Below are positions 50,624 through 62,289 of a DNA stretch of 64,000 nucleotides, piece by piece. Both the position numbers and the translations under genes were made by a program. The first letter of the stretch is position 1. Every line of letters begins with the position of its first letter. Below the pieces are notes generated by a model. The model saw only the letters and a program-made list of their open reading frames with translations, searched no databases and was not told where the DNA came from. Source of the stretch: Hydractinia symbiolongicarpus (Eukaryota; Cnidaria; Hydrozoa; Anthoathecata; Hydractiniidae); assembly GCF_029227915.1 (NCBI RefSeq), contig NC_079876.1:39353828-39417827 (forward strand), in the 5' to 3' direction.

Positions 50624-52246
50624 ATGAGACTTGTAGTTTTCAAAAATGTTTTCATTTTTGATGAGACGCTGAATAAAAGAATTTTAATCGCCGGCAAAAG
50701 AAAACCTGCGATTTCCCGTAAATTCCGGACTCGGCCCGTGTAGTCAAAAGTATACAAAGAAAGTACCCAGGGAGTAAACTAATGTCCCAAACGATTTTTT
50801 AAATTATTATTTCACCACTAAAGCCCATGAGACTTGTAGTTTTTAAAAATGTTTTCATTTTTGATGAGACGCTGAATAAAAGAAGTTTAATCGCCGGCAA
50901 ACAAAAATCCGCGATTTCCCGTAAATCCCGGTCTCGGCCCGTATAGTCAAAAGTATACAAGGAAAGTACCCAGTGAGTAAACTCATTTCCCTAACGAATT
51001 TTTAAATTATTTTTTCACCACTAAAACGCATGAGACTTGTAGTTTTCAAAAATGTTTTCATTTTTGATGAGACGCTGAATAAAAGAAGTTTAATCGCCGG
51101 CAAACGAAAACCTGCGATTTCCCGTAAATCCCGGACTCGGCCCGTATAGTCAAAAGTATACAAAGAAAGTACCCAGGGTGTAAACTCATTTCCCGAACGA
51201 TTTTTTAAATTATTTCTTCACCACTAAAACGCATAAGACTTGTAGTTTTCAAAAATGTTTTCATTTCTAACGAGACTCTGAATAAAAGAAGTTTAATCGC
51301 CGGCAAACAAAAATCCGCGATTTCCCGTAAATCCCGGTCTCGGCCCGTATAGTCAAAAGTATACAAGGAAAGTACCCAGTGAGTAAACTCATTTCCCTAA
51401 CGAATTTTTAAATTATTTTTTCACCACTAAAACGCATGAGACTTGTAGTTTTCAAAAATGTTTTCATTTTTGATGAGACGCTGAATAAAAGAAGTTTAAT
51501 CGCCGGCAAACGAAAACCTGCGATTTCCCGTAAATCCCGGACTCGGCCCGTATAGTCAAAAGTATACAAAGAAAGTACCCAGGGTGTAAACTCATTTCCC
51601 AAACGATTTTTTAAATTATTTTTTCACCACTAAAACGCATAAGACTTGTAGTTTTCAAAAATGTTTTCATTTCTAACGAGACTCTGAATAAAAGAAGTTT
51701 AATCGCCGCCAAACGAAAACCCGCGATTTCCCGTAAATCCCGGGCTTGGCCCGTATAGTCAAAAGTATACAAAGATAGTACCCAGGGAGTAAACTCATTT
51801 CCCGAATGATTTTTTAATTTATTTTTTCACCACTAAAACGCATGAGACTTGTAGTTTTCAAAATGTTTTCATTTTTGATGAGACGCTGAATAAAAGAAGT
51901 TTAATCGCCGGCAAACGAAAACCTGCGATTTCCCGTAAATCCCGGACTCGGCCCGTATAGTCAAAAGTAAACAAAGAAAGTACCCAGGGAGTAAACTCAT
52001 TTCCCGAACGATTTTTTAAATTATTTTTTCACCACTAAAACGCATGAGACTTGTAGTTTTCAGAAATCTTTTCATTTTTGATGAGACGCTTAATGAAAGT
52101 GGTTTAATCGCCGGCAAACGAAAACCTGCGATTTCCCGTAAATCCCAGACTCGGCCCGTATAGTCAAAAGTATACAAAGAAAGAACCCAGGGTGTAAATT
52201 CATTTCGCGAACGATTTTTTAAATTATTTTTTCACCACTACAACGC

Positions 52247-52395
52247 ATGAGACTTGTAGTTTTTAAAAATGTTTTCATTTTTGATGAGACACTGAATAAA
52301 AGAAGTTTATAGTCAAAAGTAGATAAAGAAAGTACCCAGGGAGTAAACTTATTTTCCGAACGATTTTTTAAATTATTATTTCACCACTAAAGCCC
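52247..52395 (+). repeat. Truncated 149-bp unit with a different left half, fourth
   Basis: The deletion junction (52309/52310) and everything downstream match the first three copies. The left half is of another subtype: CTACAACGC before the start, GTTTTTAAAAATG and GACACTG. The junction has therefore been recombined onto a different unit. Confidence 0.85.
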
Positions 52396-54018
52396 ATGAG
52401 ACTTGTAGTTTTCAAAAATGTTTTCATTTTTGATGAGACGCTGAATAAAAGAATTTTAATCGCCGGCAAAAGAAAACCTGCGATTTCCCGTAAATTCCGG
52501 ACTCGGCCCGTGTAGTCAAAAGTATACAAAGAAAGTACCCAGGGAGTAAACTAATGTCCCAAACGATTTTTTAAATTATTATTTCACCACTAAAGCCCAT
52601 GAGACTTGTAGTTTTTAAAAATGTTTTCATTTCTAACGAGACTCTGAATAAAAGAAGTTTAATCGCCGGCAAACAAAAATCCGCGATTTCCCGTAAATCC
52701 CGGTCTCGGCCCGTATAGTCAAAAGTATACAAGGAAAGTACCCAGTGAGTAAACTCATTTCCCTAACGAATTTTTAAATTATTTTTTCACCACTAAAACG
52801 CATGAGACTTGTAGTTTTCAAAAATGTTTTCATTTTTGATGAGACGCTGAATAAAAGAAGTTTAATCGCCGGCAAACGAAAACCTGCGATTTCCCGTAAA
52901 TCCCGGACTCGGCCCGTATAGTCAAAAGTATACAAAGAAAGTACCCAGGGTGTAAACTCATTTCCCGAACGATTTTTTAAATTATTTCTTCACCACTAAA
53001 ACGCATAAGACTTGTAGTTTTCAAAAATGTTTTCATTTCTAACGAGACTCTGAATAAAAGAAGTTTAATCGCCGGCAAACAAAAATCCGCGATTTCCCGT
53101 AAATCCCGGTCTCGGCCCGTATAGTCAAAAGTATACAAGGAAAGTACCCAGTGAGTAAACTCATTTCCCTAACGAATTTTTAAATTATTTTTTCACCACT
53201 AAAACGCATGAGACTTGTAGTTTTCAAAAATGTTTTCATTTTTGATGAGACGCTGAATAAAAGAAGTTTAATCGCCGGCAAACGAAAACCTGCGATTTCC
53301 CGTAAATCCCGGACTCGGCCCGTATAGTCAAAAGTATACAAAGAAAGTACCCAGGGTGTAAACTCATTTCCCAAACGATTTTTTAAATTATTTTTTCACC
53401 ACTAAAACGCATAAGACTTGTAGTTTTCAAAAATGTTTTCATTTCTAACGAGACTCTGAATAAAAGAAGTTTAATCGCCGCCAAACGAAAACCCGCGATT
53501 TCCCGTAAATCCCGGGCTTGGCCCGTATAGTCAAAAGTATACAAAGATAGTACCCAGGGAGTAAACTCATTTCCCGAATGATTTTTTAATTTATTTTTTC
53601 ACCACTAAAACGCATGAGACTTGTAGTTTTCAAAATGTTTTCATTTTTGATGAGACGCTGAATAAAAGAAGTTTAATCGCCGGCAAACGAAAACCTGCGA
53701 TTTCCCGTAAATCCCGGACTCGGCCCGTATAGTCAAAAGTAAACAAAGAAAGTACCCAGGGAGTAAACTCATTTCCCGAACGATTTTTTAAATTATTTTT
53801 TCACCACTAAAACGCATGAGACTTGTAGTTTTCAGAAATCTTTTCATTTTTGATGAGACGCTTAATGAAAGTGGTTTAATCGCCGGCAAACGAAAACCTG
53901 CGATTTCCCGTAAATCCCAGACTCGGCCCGTATAGTCAAAAGTATACAAAGAAAGAACCCAGGGTGTAAATTCATTTCGCGAACGATTTTTTAAATTATT
54001 TTTTCACCACTACAACGC

Positions 54019-54167
54019 ATGAGACTTGTAGTTTTTAAAAATGTTTTCATTTTTGATGAGACACTGAATAAAAGAAGTTTATAGTCAAAAGTAGATAAAG
54101 AAAGTACCCAGGGAGTAAACTTATTTTCCGAACGATTTTTTAAATTATTATTTCACCACTAAAGCCC
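54019..54167 (+). repeat. Truncated 149-bp unit with a different left half, fifth
   Basis: Identical in arrangement to the fourth copy, exactly 1,772 bp downstream, with the junction at 54081/54082. It was copied as part of the 9-unit repeat. Confidence 0.85.
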
Positions 54168-54538
54168 ATGAGACTTGTAGTTTTCAAAAATGTTTTCATT
54201 TTTGATGAGACGCTGAATAAAAGAATTTTAATCGCCGGCAAAAGAAAACCTGCGATTTCCCGTAAATTCCGGACTCGGCCCGTGTAGTCAAAAGTATACA
54301 AAGAAAGTACCCAGGGAGTAAACTAATGTCCCAAACGATTTTTTAAATTATTATTTCACCACTAAAGCCCATGAGACTTGTAGTTTTTAAAAATGTTTTC
54401 ATTTCTAACGAGACTCTGAATAAAAGAAGTTTAATCGCCGGCAAACAAAAATCCGCGATTTCCCGTAAATCCCGGTCTCGGCCCGTATAGTCAAAAGTAT
54501 ACAAGGAAAGTACCCAGTGAGTAAACTCATTTCCCTAA

Positions 54539-56677
54539 CGAATTTTTAAATTATTTTTTCACCACTAAAACGCATGAGACTTGTAGTTTTCAAAAATGTT
54601 TTCATTTTTGATGAGACGCTGAATAAAAGAAGTTTAATCGCCGGCAAACGAAAACCTGCGATTTCCCGTAAATCCCGGACTCGACCCGTATAGTCAAAAG
54701 TATACAAAGAAAGTACCCAGGGTGTAAACTCATTTCCCGAACGATTTTTTAAATTATTTTTTCACCACTAAAACGCATAAGATTTGTAGTTTTTAAAAAT
54801 GTTTTCATTTCTAACGAGACTCTGAATAAAAGAAGTTTAATCGCCGCCAAACGAAAACCCGCGATTTCCCTTAAATCCCGGGCTTGGCCCGTATAGTCAA
54901 AAGTATACAAAGATAGTACCCAGGGAGTAAACTCATTTCCCGAACGATTTTTTAATTTATTTTTTCACCACTAAAACGCATGAGACTTGTATTTTTCAAA
55001 ATGTTTTCATTTTTGATGAGACGCTGAATAAAAGAAGTTTAATCGCCGGCAAACGAAAACCTGCGATTTCCCGTAAATCCCGGACTCGGCCTGTATAGTC
55101 AAAAGTAAACAAAGAAAGTACCCAGGGAGTAAACTCATTTCCCGAACGATTTTTTAAATTATTTTTTCACCACTAAAACGCATGAGACTTGTAGTTTTCA
55201 GAAATCTTTTCATTTTTGATGAGACGCTTAATGAAAGTGGTTTAATCGCCGGCAAACGAAAACCTGCGATTTCCCGTAAATCCCAGACTCGGCCCGTATA
55301 GTCAAAAGTATACAAAGAAAGAACCCAGGGTGTAAATTCATTTCGCGAACGATTTTTTAAATTATTTTTTCACCACTACAACGCATGAGACTTGTAGTTT
55401 TTAAAAATGTTTTCATTTTTGATGAGACGCTGAATAAAAGAAGTTTAATCGCCGGCAAACGAAAACCCGCGATTTCCCGTAAATCCCGGTCTCGGCCCGT
55501 ATTGTCAAAAGTATACAAGGAAAGTACCCAGTGAGTAAACTCAATTCCCTAACGATTTTTTAATTTATTTTTTCACCACTAAAACGCATGAGACTTGTAG
55601 TTTTCAAAATGTTTTCATTTTTGATGAGACGATGAATAAAAGAAGTTTAATCGCCGGCAAACGAAAACCTGCGATTTCCCGTAAATCCCGGACTCGGCCC
55701 GTATAGTCAAAAGTAGATAAAGAAAGTACCCAGGGAGTAAACTCATTTCCCGAACGATTTTTTAAATTATTTTTTCACCACTAAAACGCATGAGACTTGT
55801 AGTTTTCAGAAATCTTTTCATTTTTGATGAGACGCTAATGAAAGTGGTTTAATCGCCGGCAAACGAACACCTGCGATTTCCCGTAAATCCTAGACTCGGC
55901 CCGTATAGTCAAAAGTATACAAAGAAAGAACCCAGGGTGTAAACTCATTTCGCGAACGATTTTTTAAATTATTTTTTCACCACTACAACGCATGAGACTT
56001 GTAGTTTTTAAAAATGTTTTCATTTTTGATGAGAAGCTGAATAAAAGAAGTTTAATCGCCGGCAAACGAAAATCCGCGATTTCCCGTAAATCCCGGTCTC
56101 GGCCGTATAGTCAAAAGTATACAAGGAAAGTACCCAGTGAGTAAACTCATTTTCCTAACGAAGTTTTAAATTATTTTTTCACCACTAAAACGCATGAGAC
56201 TTGTACTTTTCAAAAATGTTTTCATTTTTGATGAGACGCTGAATAAAAGAAGTTGAATCGCCGGCAAACGAAAACCTGCGATTTCCCGTAAATCCCGGAC
56301 TCGGCCCGTATAGTCAAAAGTATACAAAGAAAGTACCCAGGGTGTAAACTCATTTCCCGAACGATTTTTTAAATTATTTTTTCACCACTAAAACGCATGA
56401 GACTTGTAGTTTTTAAAAATCTCTTCATTTTTGATGAGACGCTTAATGAAAGTGGTTTAATCGCCGGCAAACGAAAACTTGCGATTTCCCGTAAATCTCA
56501 GACTCGGCCCGTATAGTCAAAAGTATACAAAGAAAGAACCCAGGGTGTAAACTCATTTCTCGAACGATTTTTTAAATTATTTTTTCAACACTACAACGCA
56601 TGAGACTTGTAGTTTTTAAAAATGTTTTCATTTTTGATGAGACGCTGAATAAAAGACGTTTAATCGCCGGCAAACGA
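54539..56677 (+). repeat. Second copy of the 46-48 kb block
   Basis: About ten units, matching 45980-48118 at 8,559 bp. Its start overlaps the decayed third copy of the 9-unit repeat. Differences from the earlier copy include AAGATTTGTAG near 54780 and TTCCCTTAAATCC near 54867. It ends where GACGTTTAATCG is followed by ACCCGAGATTTCCCG, not the earlier ATCCGCG. Confidence 0.75.
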
Positions 56678-57619
56678 AAACCCGAGATTTCCCGTAAATC
56701 CCGGGCTTGGCCCGTATAATCAAAAGTATACAAAGAAGGTACCCAGGGAGTAAACTCATTTCCCGAACGATTTTTTGATTTATATTTTCACGACTAAAAC
56801 GCATGAGACTTGTAGTTTTCAAAAATGTTTTCATTTTTGATGAGACGCTGAATAAAAGAAGTTTAATCGCCGGCAAACGAAAACCTGCGATTTCCCGTAA
56901 ATCCCGGACTCGGCCCGTATAGTCAAAAGTATACAAAGAAAGTACCCAGGGAGTAAACTAATTTCCCAAACGATTTTTTAAATTATTATTTCACCACTAA
57001 AGCCCATGAGACTTGTAGTTTTCAAAAATGTTTTCATTTTTGATGAGACGCTGAATAAAAGAAGTTTAATCGCCGGCAAACGAAAACCTGCGATTTCCCG
57101 TAAATCCCGGACTCGACCCGTATAGTCAATAGTATACAAAGAAAGTACCCAGGGTGTAAACTCATTTCCCGAACGATTTTTTAAATTATTTTTTCACCAC
57201 TAAAACGCATGAGACTTGTAGTTTTTAAAAATCTTTTCACTTTTGATGGGACGCTTAATGAAAGTGGTTTAATCGCCGGCAAACGAAAACCTGCGATTTC
57301 CCGTAAATCCCAGACTCGGCCCGTATAGTCAAAAGTATACAAAGAAAGAACCCAGGGTGTAAACTCATTTCTCGAACGATTTTTTAAATTATTTATTCAC
57401 CACTACAACGCATGAGACTTGTAGTTTTTAAAAATGTTTTCATTTTTGATGAGACGCTGAATAAAAGAAGTTTAATCGCCGGCAAACGAAAACCTGCGAT
57501 TTCCCGTAAATCCCGGACTCGGCCTGTATATTCAAAAGTATACAAAGAAAGTACCCAGGGTGTAAACTCATTTCCCGAACGATTATTTAAATTATTATTT
57601 CACCACTAAAGCCCATGAG
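56678..57619 (+). repeat. Satellite with units echoed at 61.3-61.7 kb
   Basis: About five units. ACCCGAGATTTCCCG, AAGAAGGTACCCAGG and TTTTTGATTTATATTTTCACG occur near 56685-56790 and again near 61354-61459, an offset of about 4,669 bp (23 units). No gene or unique sequence was seen. Confidence 0.7.
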
Positions 57620-59650
57620 ACTTGTAGTTTTTAAAAATGTTTTCATTTTTGATGGGACGCTTAATGAAAGTGGTTTAATCGCCGGCAAACGAAAACCTGC
57701 GATTTCCCGTAAATCCCAGACTCGGCCCGTATAGTCAAAAGTATACAAAGAAAGAACCCAGGGTGTAAACTCATTTCTCGAACGATTTTTTAAATTATTT
57801 ATTCACCACTACAACGCATGAGACTTGTAGTTTTTAAAAATGTTTTCATTTTTGATGAGACGCTGAATAAAAGAAGTTTAATCGCCGGCAAACGAAAACC
57901 TGCGATTTCCCGTAAATCCCGGACTCGGCCTGTATATTCAAAAGTATACAAAGAAAGTACCCAGGGTGTAAACTCATTTCCCGAACGATTATTTAAATTA
58001 TTATTTCACCACTAAAGCCCATGAGACTTGTAGTTTTTAAAAATGTTTTCATTTTTGATGAGACGCTGAATAAAAGAAGTTTAATCGCCGGCAAACGAAA
58101 ACCTGCGATTTCCCGTAAATCCCGGACTCGGCCCGTATAGTCAAAAGTATACAAAGAAAGTACCCAGGGAGTAAACTAATTTGCCAAACGATTTTTTAAA
58201 TTATTATTTCACCACTAAAGCCCATGAGACTTGTAGTTTTCAAAAATGTTTTCATTTTTGATGAGACGCTGAATAAAAGAAGTTTAATCGCCGGCAAACG
58301 AAAACCTGCGATTTCCCGTAAATCCCGGACTCGGCCCGTATAGTCGAATGTATACAAAGAAAGTACCCTGTGAGTAAACTCATTTCCGAAACGATTTTTT
58401 CAATTATCTTTTCACCACTTAAACGCATGAGACTTGCAGTTTTCAAAAATGTTTTCATTTTTGATGAGACGCTGAATAAAAGAAGTTTAATCGCCGGCAA
58501 ACGAAAACCCGCCATAATCCGTAAACCCAGAACACGGCCCGCATAGTCAAAAGTATACAAAGAAAGTACCCAGGGAGTAAACTCATTTCCCAAACGATTT
58601 TTTAAATTATTTTTTCACCACTAAAACGCATGAGACTTGTAGTTTTTAAAAATGTTTTCATTTTTGATGGGACGCTTAATGAAAGTGGTTTAATCGCCGG
58701 CAAACGAAAACCTGCGATTTCCCGTAAATCCCAGACTCGGCCCGTATAGTCAAAAGTATACAAAGAAAGAACCCAGGGTGTAAACTCATTTCTCGAACGA
58801 TTTTTTAAATTATTTATTCACCACTACAACGCATGAGACTTGTAGTTTTTAAAAATGTTTTCATTTTTGATGAGACGCTGAATAAAAGAAGTTTAATCGC
58901 CGGCAAACGAAAACCTGCGATTTCCCGTAAATCCCGGACTCGGCCTGTATATTCAAAAGTATACAAAGAAAGTACCCAGGGTGTAAACTCATTTCCCGAA
59001 CGATTATTTAAATTATTATTTCACCACTAAAGCCCATGAGACTTGTAGTTTTTAAAAATGTTTTCATTTTTGATGAGACGCTGAATAAAAGAAGTTTAAT
59101 CGCCGGCAAACGAAAACCTGCGATTTCCCGTAAATCCCGGACTCGGCCCGTATAGTCAAAAGTATACAAAGAAAGTACCCAGGGAGTAAACTAATTTGCC
59201 AAACGATTTTTTAAATTATTATTTCACCACTAAAGCCCATGAGACTTGTAGTTTTCAAAAATGTTTTCATTTTTGATGAGACGCTGAATAAAAGAAGTTT
59301 AATCGCCGGCAAACGAAAACCTGCGATTTCCCGTAAATCCCGGACTCGGCCCGTATAGTCGAATGTATACAAAGAAAGTACCCTGTGAGTAAACTCATTT
59401 CCGAAACGATTTTTTCAATTATCTTTTCACCACTTAAACGCATGAGACTTGCAGTTTTCAAAAATGTTTTCATTTTTGATGAGACGCTGAATAAAAGAAG
59501 TTTAATCGCCGGCAAACGAAAACCCGCCATAATCCGTAAACCCAGAACACGGCCCGCATAGTCAAAAGTATACAAAGAAAGTACCCAGGGAGTAAACTCA
59601 TTTCCCAAACGATTTTTTAAATTATTTTTTCACCACTAAAACGCATGAGA
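57620..59650 (+). repeat. 5-unit (1,015 bp) tandem duplication
   Basis: Copies run about 57620-58634 and 58635-59650, at exactly 5 x 203 bp. GATGGGACGC at 57651 and 58666 is one marker. Each copy contains the divergent CTTGCAGTTTTC / CCCGCCATAATCC unit. A third copy lies at about 62290-63300. The same 406-bp two-unit step is also seen between 57412 and 57818. Confidence 0.85.
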
Positions 59651-62289
59651 CTTGTAGTTTTCAAAAATGTTTTCATTTTTGATGAGACGCTGAATAAAAG
59701 AAGTTTAATCGCCGGCAAACGAAAACCTGCGATTTCCCGTAAATCCCGGACTCGGCCCGTATAGTCGAATGTATACAAAGAAAGTACCCTGTGAGTAAAC
59801 TCATTTCCGAAACGATTTTTTAAATTATTTTTTCACCACTAAAACGCATGAGACTTGTAGTTTTTAAAAATCTTTTCACTTTTGATGGGACGCTTAATGA
59901 AAGTGGTTTAATCGCCGGCAAACGAAAACCTGCGATTTCCCGTAAATCCCAGACTCGGCCCGTATAGTCAAAAGTATACAAAGAAAGAACCCAGGGTGTA
60001 AACTCATTTCTCGAACGATTTTTTAAATTATTTTTTCACCACTACAACGCATGAGACTTGTAGTTTTCAAAAATGTTTTCATTTTTAATGAGACGCTGAA
60101 TAAAAGAAGTTTAATCGCCGGCAAACGAAAACCTGCGATTTCCCGTAAATCCCGGACTCGGCCCGTATAGTCAAAAGTATACAAAGAAAGTACCCAGGGT
60201 GTAAACTCATTTCCCGAACGATTATTTAAATTATTATTTCACCACTAAAGCCCATGAGACTTGTAGTTTTTAAAAATGTTTTCATTTTTGATGAGACGCT
60301 GAATAAAAGAAGTTTAATCGCCGGCAAACGAAAACCTGCGATTTCCCGTAAATCCCGGACTCGGCCCGTATAGTCAAAAGTATACAAAGAAAGTACCCAG
60401 GGAGTAAACTAATTTGCCAAACGATTTTTTAAATTATTATTTCACCACTAAAGCCCATGAGACTTGTAGTTTTCAAAAATGTTTTCATTTTTGATGAGAC
60501 GCTGAATAAAAGAAGTTTAATCGCCGGCAAACGAAAACCTGCGATTTCCCGTAAATCCCGGACTCGGCCCGTATAGTCGAATGTATACAAAGAAAGTACC
60601 CTGTGAGTAAACTCATTTCCGAAACGATTTTTTTAATTATCTTTTCACCACTTAATCGCATGAGACTTGCAGTTTTCAAAAATGTTTTCATTTTTGATGA
60701 GACGCTGAATAAAAGAAGTTTAATCGCCGGCAAACGAAAACCCGCCATTACCCGTAAACCCAGAACTCGGCCCGCATAGTCAAAAGTATACAAAGAAAGT
60801 ACCCAGGGAGTAAACTCATTTTCCAAACGATTTTTTAAATTATTTTTTCACCACTAAAACGCATGAGACTTGTAGTTTTCAAAAATGTTTTCATTTTTGA
60901 TGAGACGCTGAATAAAAGAAGTTTAATCGCCGGCAAACGAAAACCTGCGATTTCCCGTAAATCCCGGACTCGGCCCGTATAGTCGAATGTTTACAAAGAA
61001 AGTACCCTGTGAGTAAACTCATTTCCGAAACGATTTTTTCAATTATCTTTTCACCACTAAAACGCATGAGACTTGCAGTTTTTAAAAATGTTTTCATTCT
61101 TGATGAGACGCTGAATAAAAGAAGTTTAATCGCCGGCAAACGAAAACCCGCCATTACCCGTAAACCCAGAACTCGGCCCGCATAGTCAAAAGTATACAAA
61201 GAAAGTACCCAGGGAGTAAACTCATTTCCCGAACGATTTTTTAAATTATTTTTTCACCACTAAAACGCATAAGACTTGTAGTTTTCAAAAATGTTTTCAC
61301 TTTTCATGAGACGTTGAATAAAAGAAGTTTAATCGCCGGCAAACGAAAACCCGAGATTTCCCGTAAATCCCGGGCTTGGCCCGTATAATCAAAAGTATAC
61401 AAAGAAGGTACCCAGGGAGTAAACTCATTTCCCAAACGATTTTTTGATTTATATTTTCACGACTAAAACGCATGAGACTTGTAGTTTTTAAAAATGTTTT
61501 CATTTTTGATGAGACGCTGAATAAAAGAAGTTTAATCGCCGGCAAACGAAAACCTGCGATTTCCCGTAAATCCCGGACTCGGCCCGTATAGTCAAAAGTA
61601 TACAAAGAAAGTACCCAGGGAGTAAACTAATTTCCCAAACGATTTTTTAAATTATTATTTCACCACTAAAGCCCATGAGACTTGTAGTTTTCAAAAATGT
61701 TTTCATTTTTGATGAGACGCTGAATAAAAGAAGTTTAATCGCCGGCAAACGAAAACCTGCGATTTCCCGTAAATCCCGGACTCGGCCCGTATAGTCGAAT
61801 GTATACAAAGAAAGTACCCTGTGAGTAAACTCATTTCCGAAACGATTTTTTCAATTATCTTTTCACCACTTAAACGCATGAGACTTGCAGTTTTCAAAAA
61901 TGTTTTCATTTTTGATGAGACGCTGAATAAAAGAAGTTTAATCGCCGGCAAACGAAAACCCGCCATTACCCGTAAACCCAGAACTCGGCCCGCATAGTCA
62001 AAAGTATACAAAGAAAGTACCCAGGGAGTAAACTAATTTCCCAAACGATTTTTTAAATTATTATTTCACCACTAAAGCCCATGAGACTTGTAGTTTTCAA
62101 AAATGTTTTCATTTTTGATGAGACGCTGAATAAAAGAAGTTTAATCGCCGGCAAACGAAAACCTGCGATTTCCCGTAAATCCCGGACTCGGCCTGTATAT
62201 TCAAAAGTATACAAAGAAAGTACCCAGGGTGTAAACTCATTTCCCGAACGATTATTTAAATTATTATTTCACCACTAAAGCCCATGAGA
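59651..62289 (+). repeat. Satellite rich in the divergent right-end subtype
   Basis: Thirteen units. The divergent unit (CTTGCAGTTTT, CCGCCATTACCCGTAAACCC, GGCCCGCATAG) occurs near 60665, 61072 and 61884. It is always preceded by a unit carrying AGTCGAATG and ACCCTGTGAGTAAAC. Offsets between related pairs are 812 and 1,218 bp (4 and 6 units). No gene or unique sequence was seen. Confidence 0.75.

Larger units (their letters stand above)
50520..54838 (+). repeat. 9-unit (1,772 bp) higher-order repeat, two copies plus part of a third
   Basis: Copies begin near 50520, 52292 and 54064. Deletion junctions at 50537, 52309 and 54081 are exactly 1,772 bp apart (9 x 203 less 54 and 1). Units starting near 51425 and 53197 show the same spacing. 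The third copy decays near 54838, after changes such as ACTCGACCCG. A two-unit echo (CAAAAATCCGCG units about 402 bp apart) lies inside each copy. Confidence 0.85.

Noticed and set aside
1698-62278. Repeated 65-68 codon open frames on the plus strand (for example at 1698, 4132, 5553, 8191, 12655, 57412)
   Set aside because: They begin at the unit start ATG in most units, but codon 40 is TAG in the typical unit. The longer frames exist only where that TAG became TAC or TAT, in a small minority of units. The unit length is not a multiple of three, I saw no ribosome-binding or promoter context, and the peptide has no recognisable domain. They are chance frames in satellite DNA.
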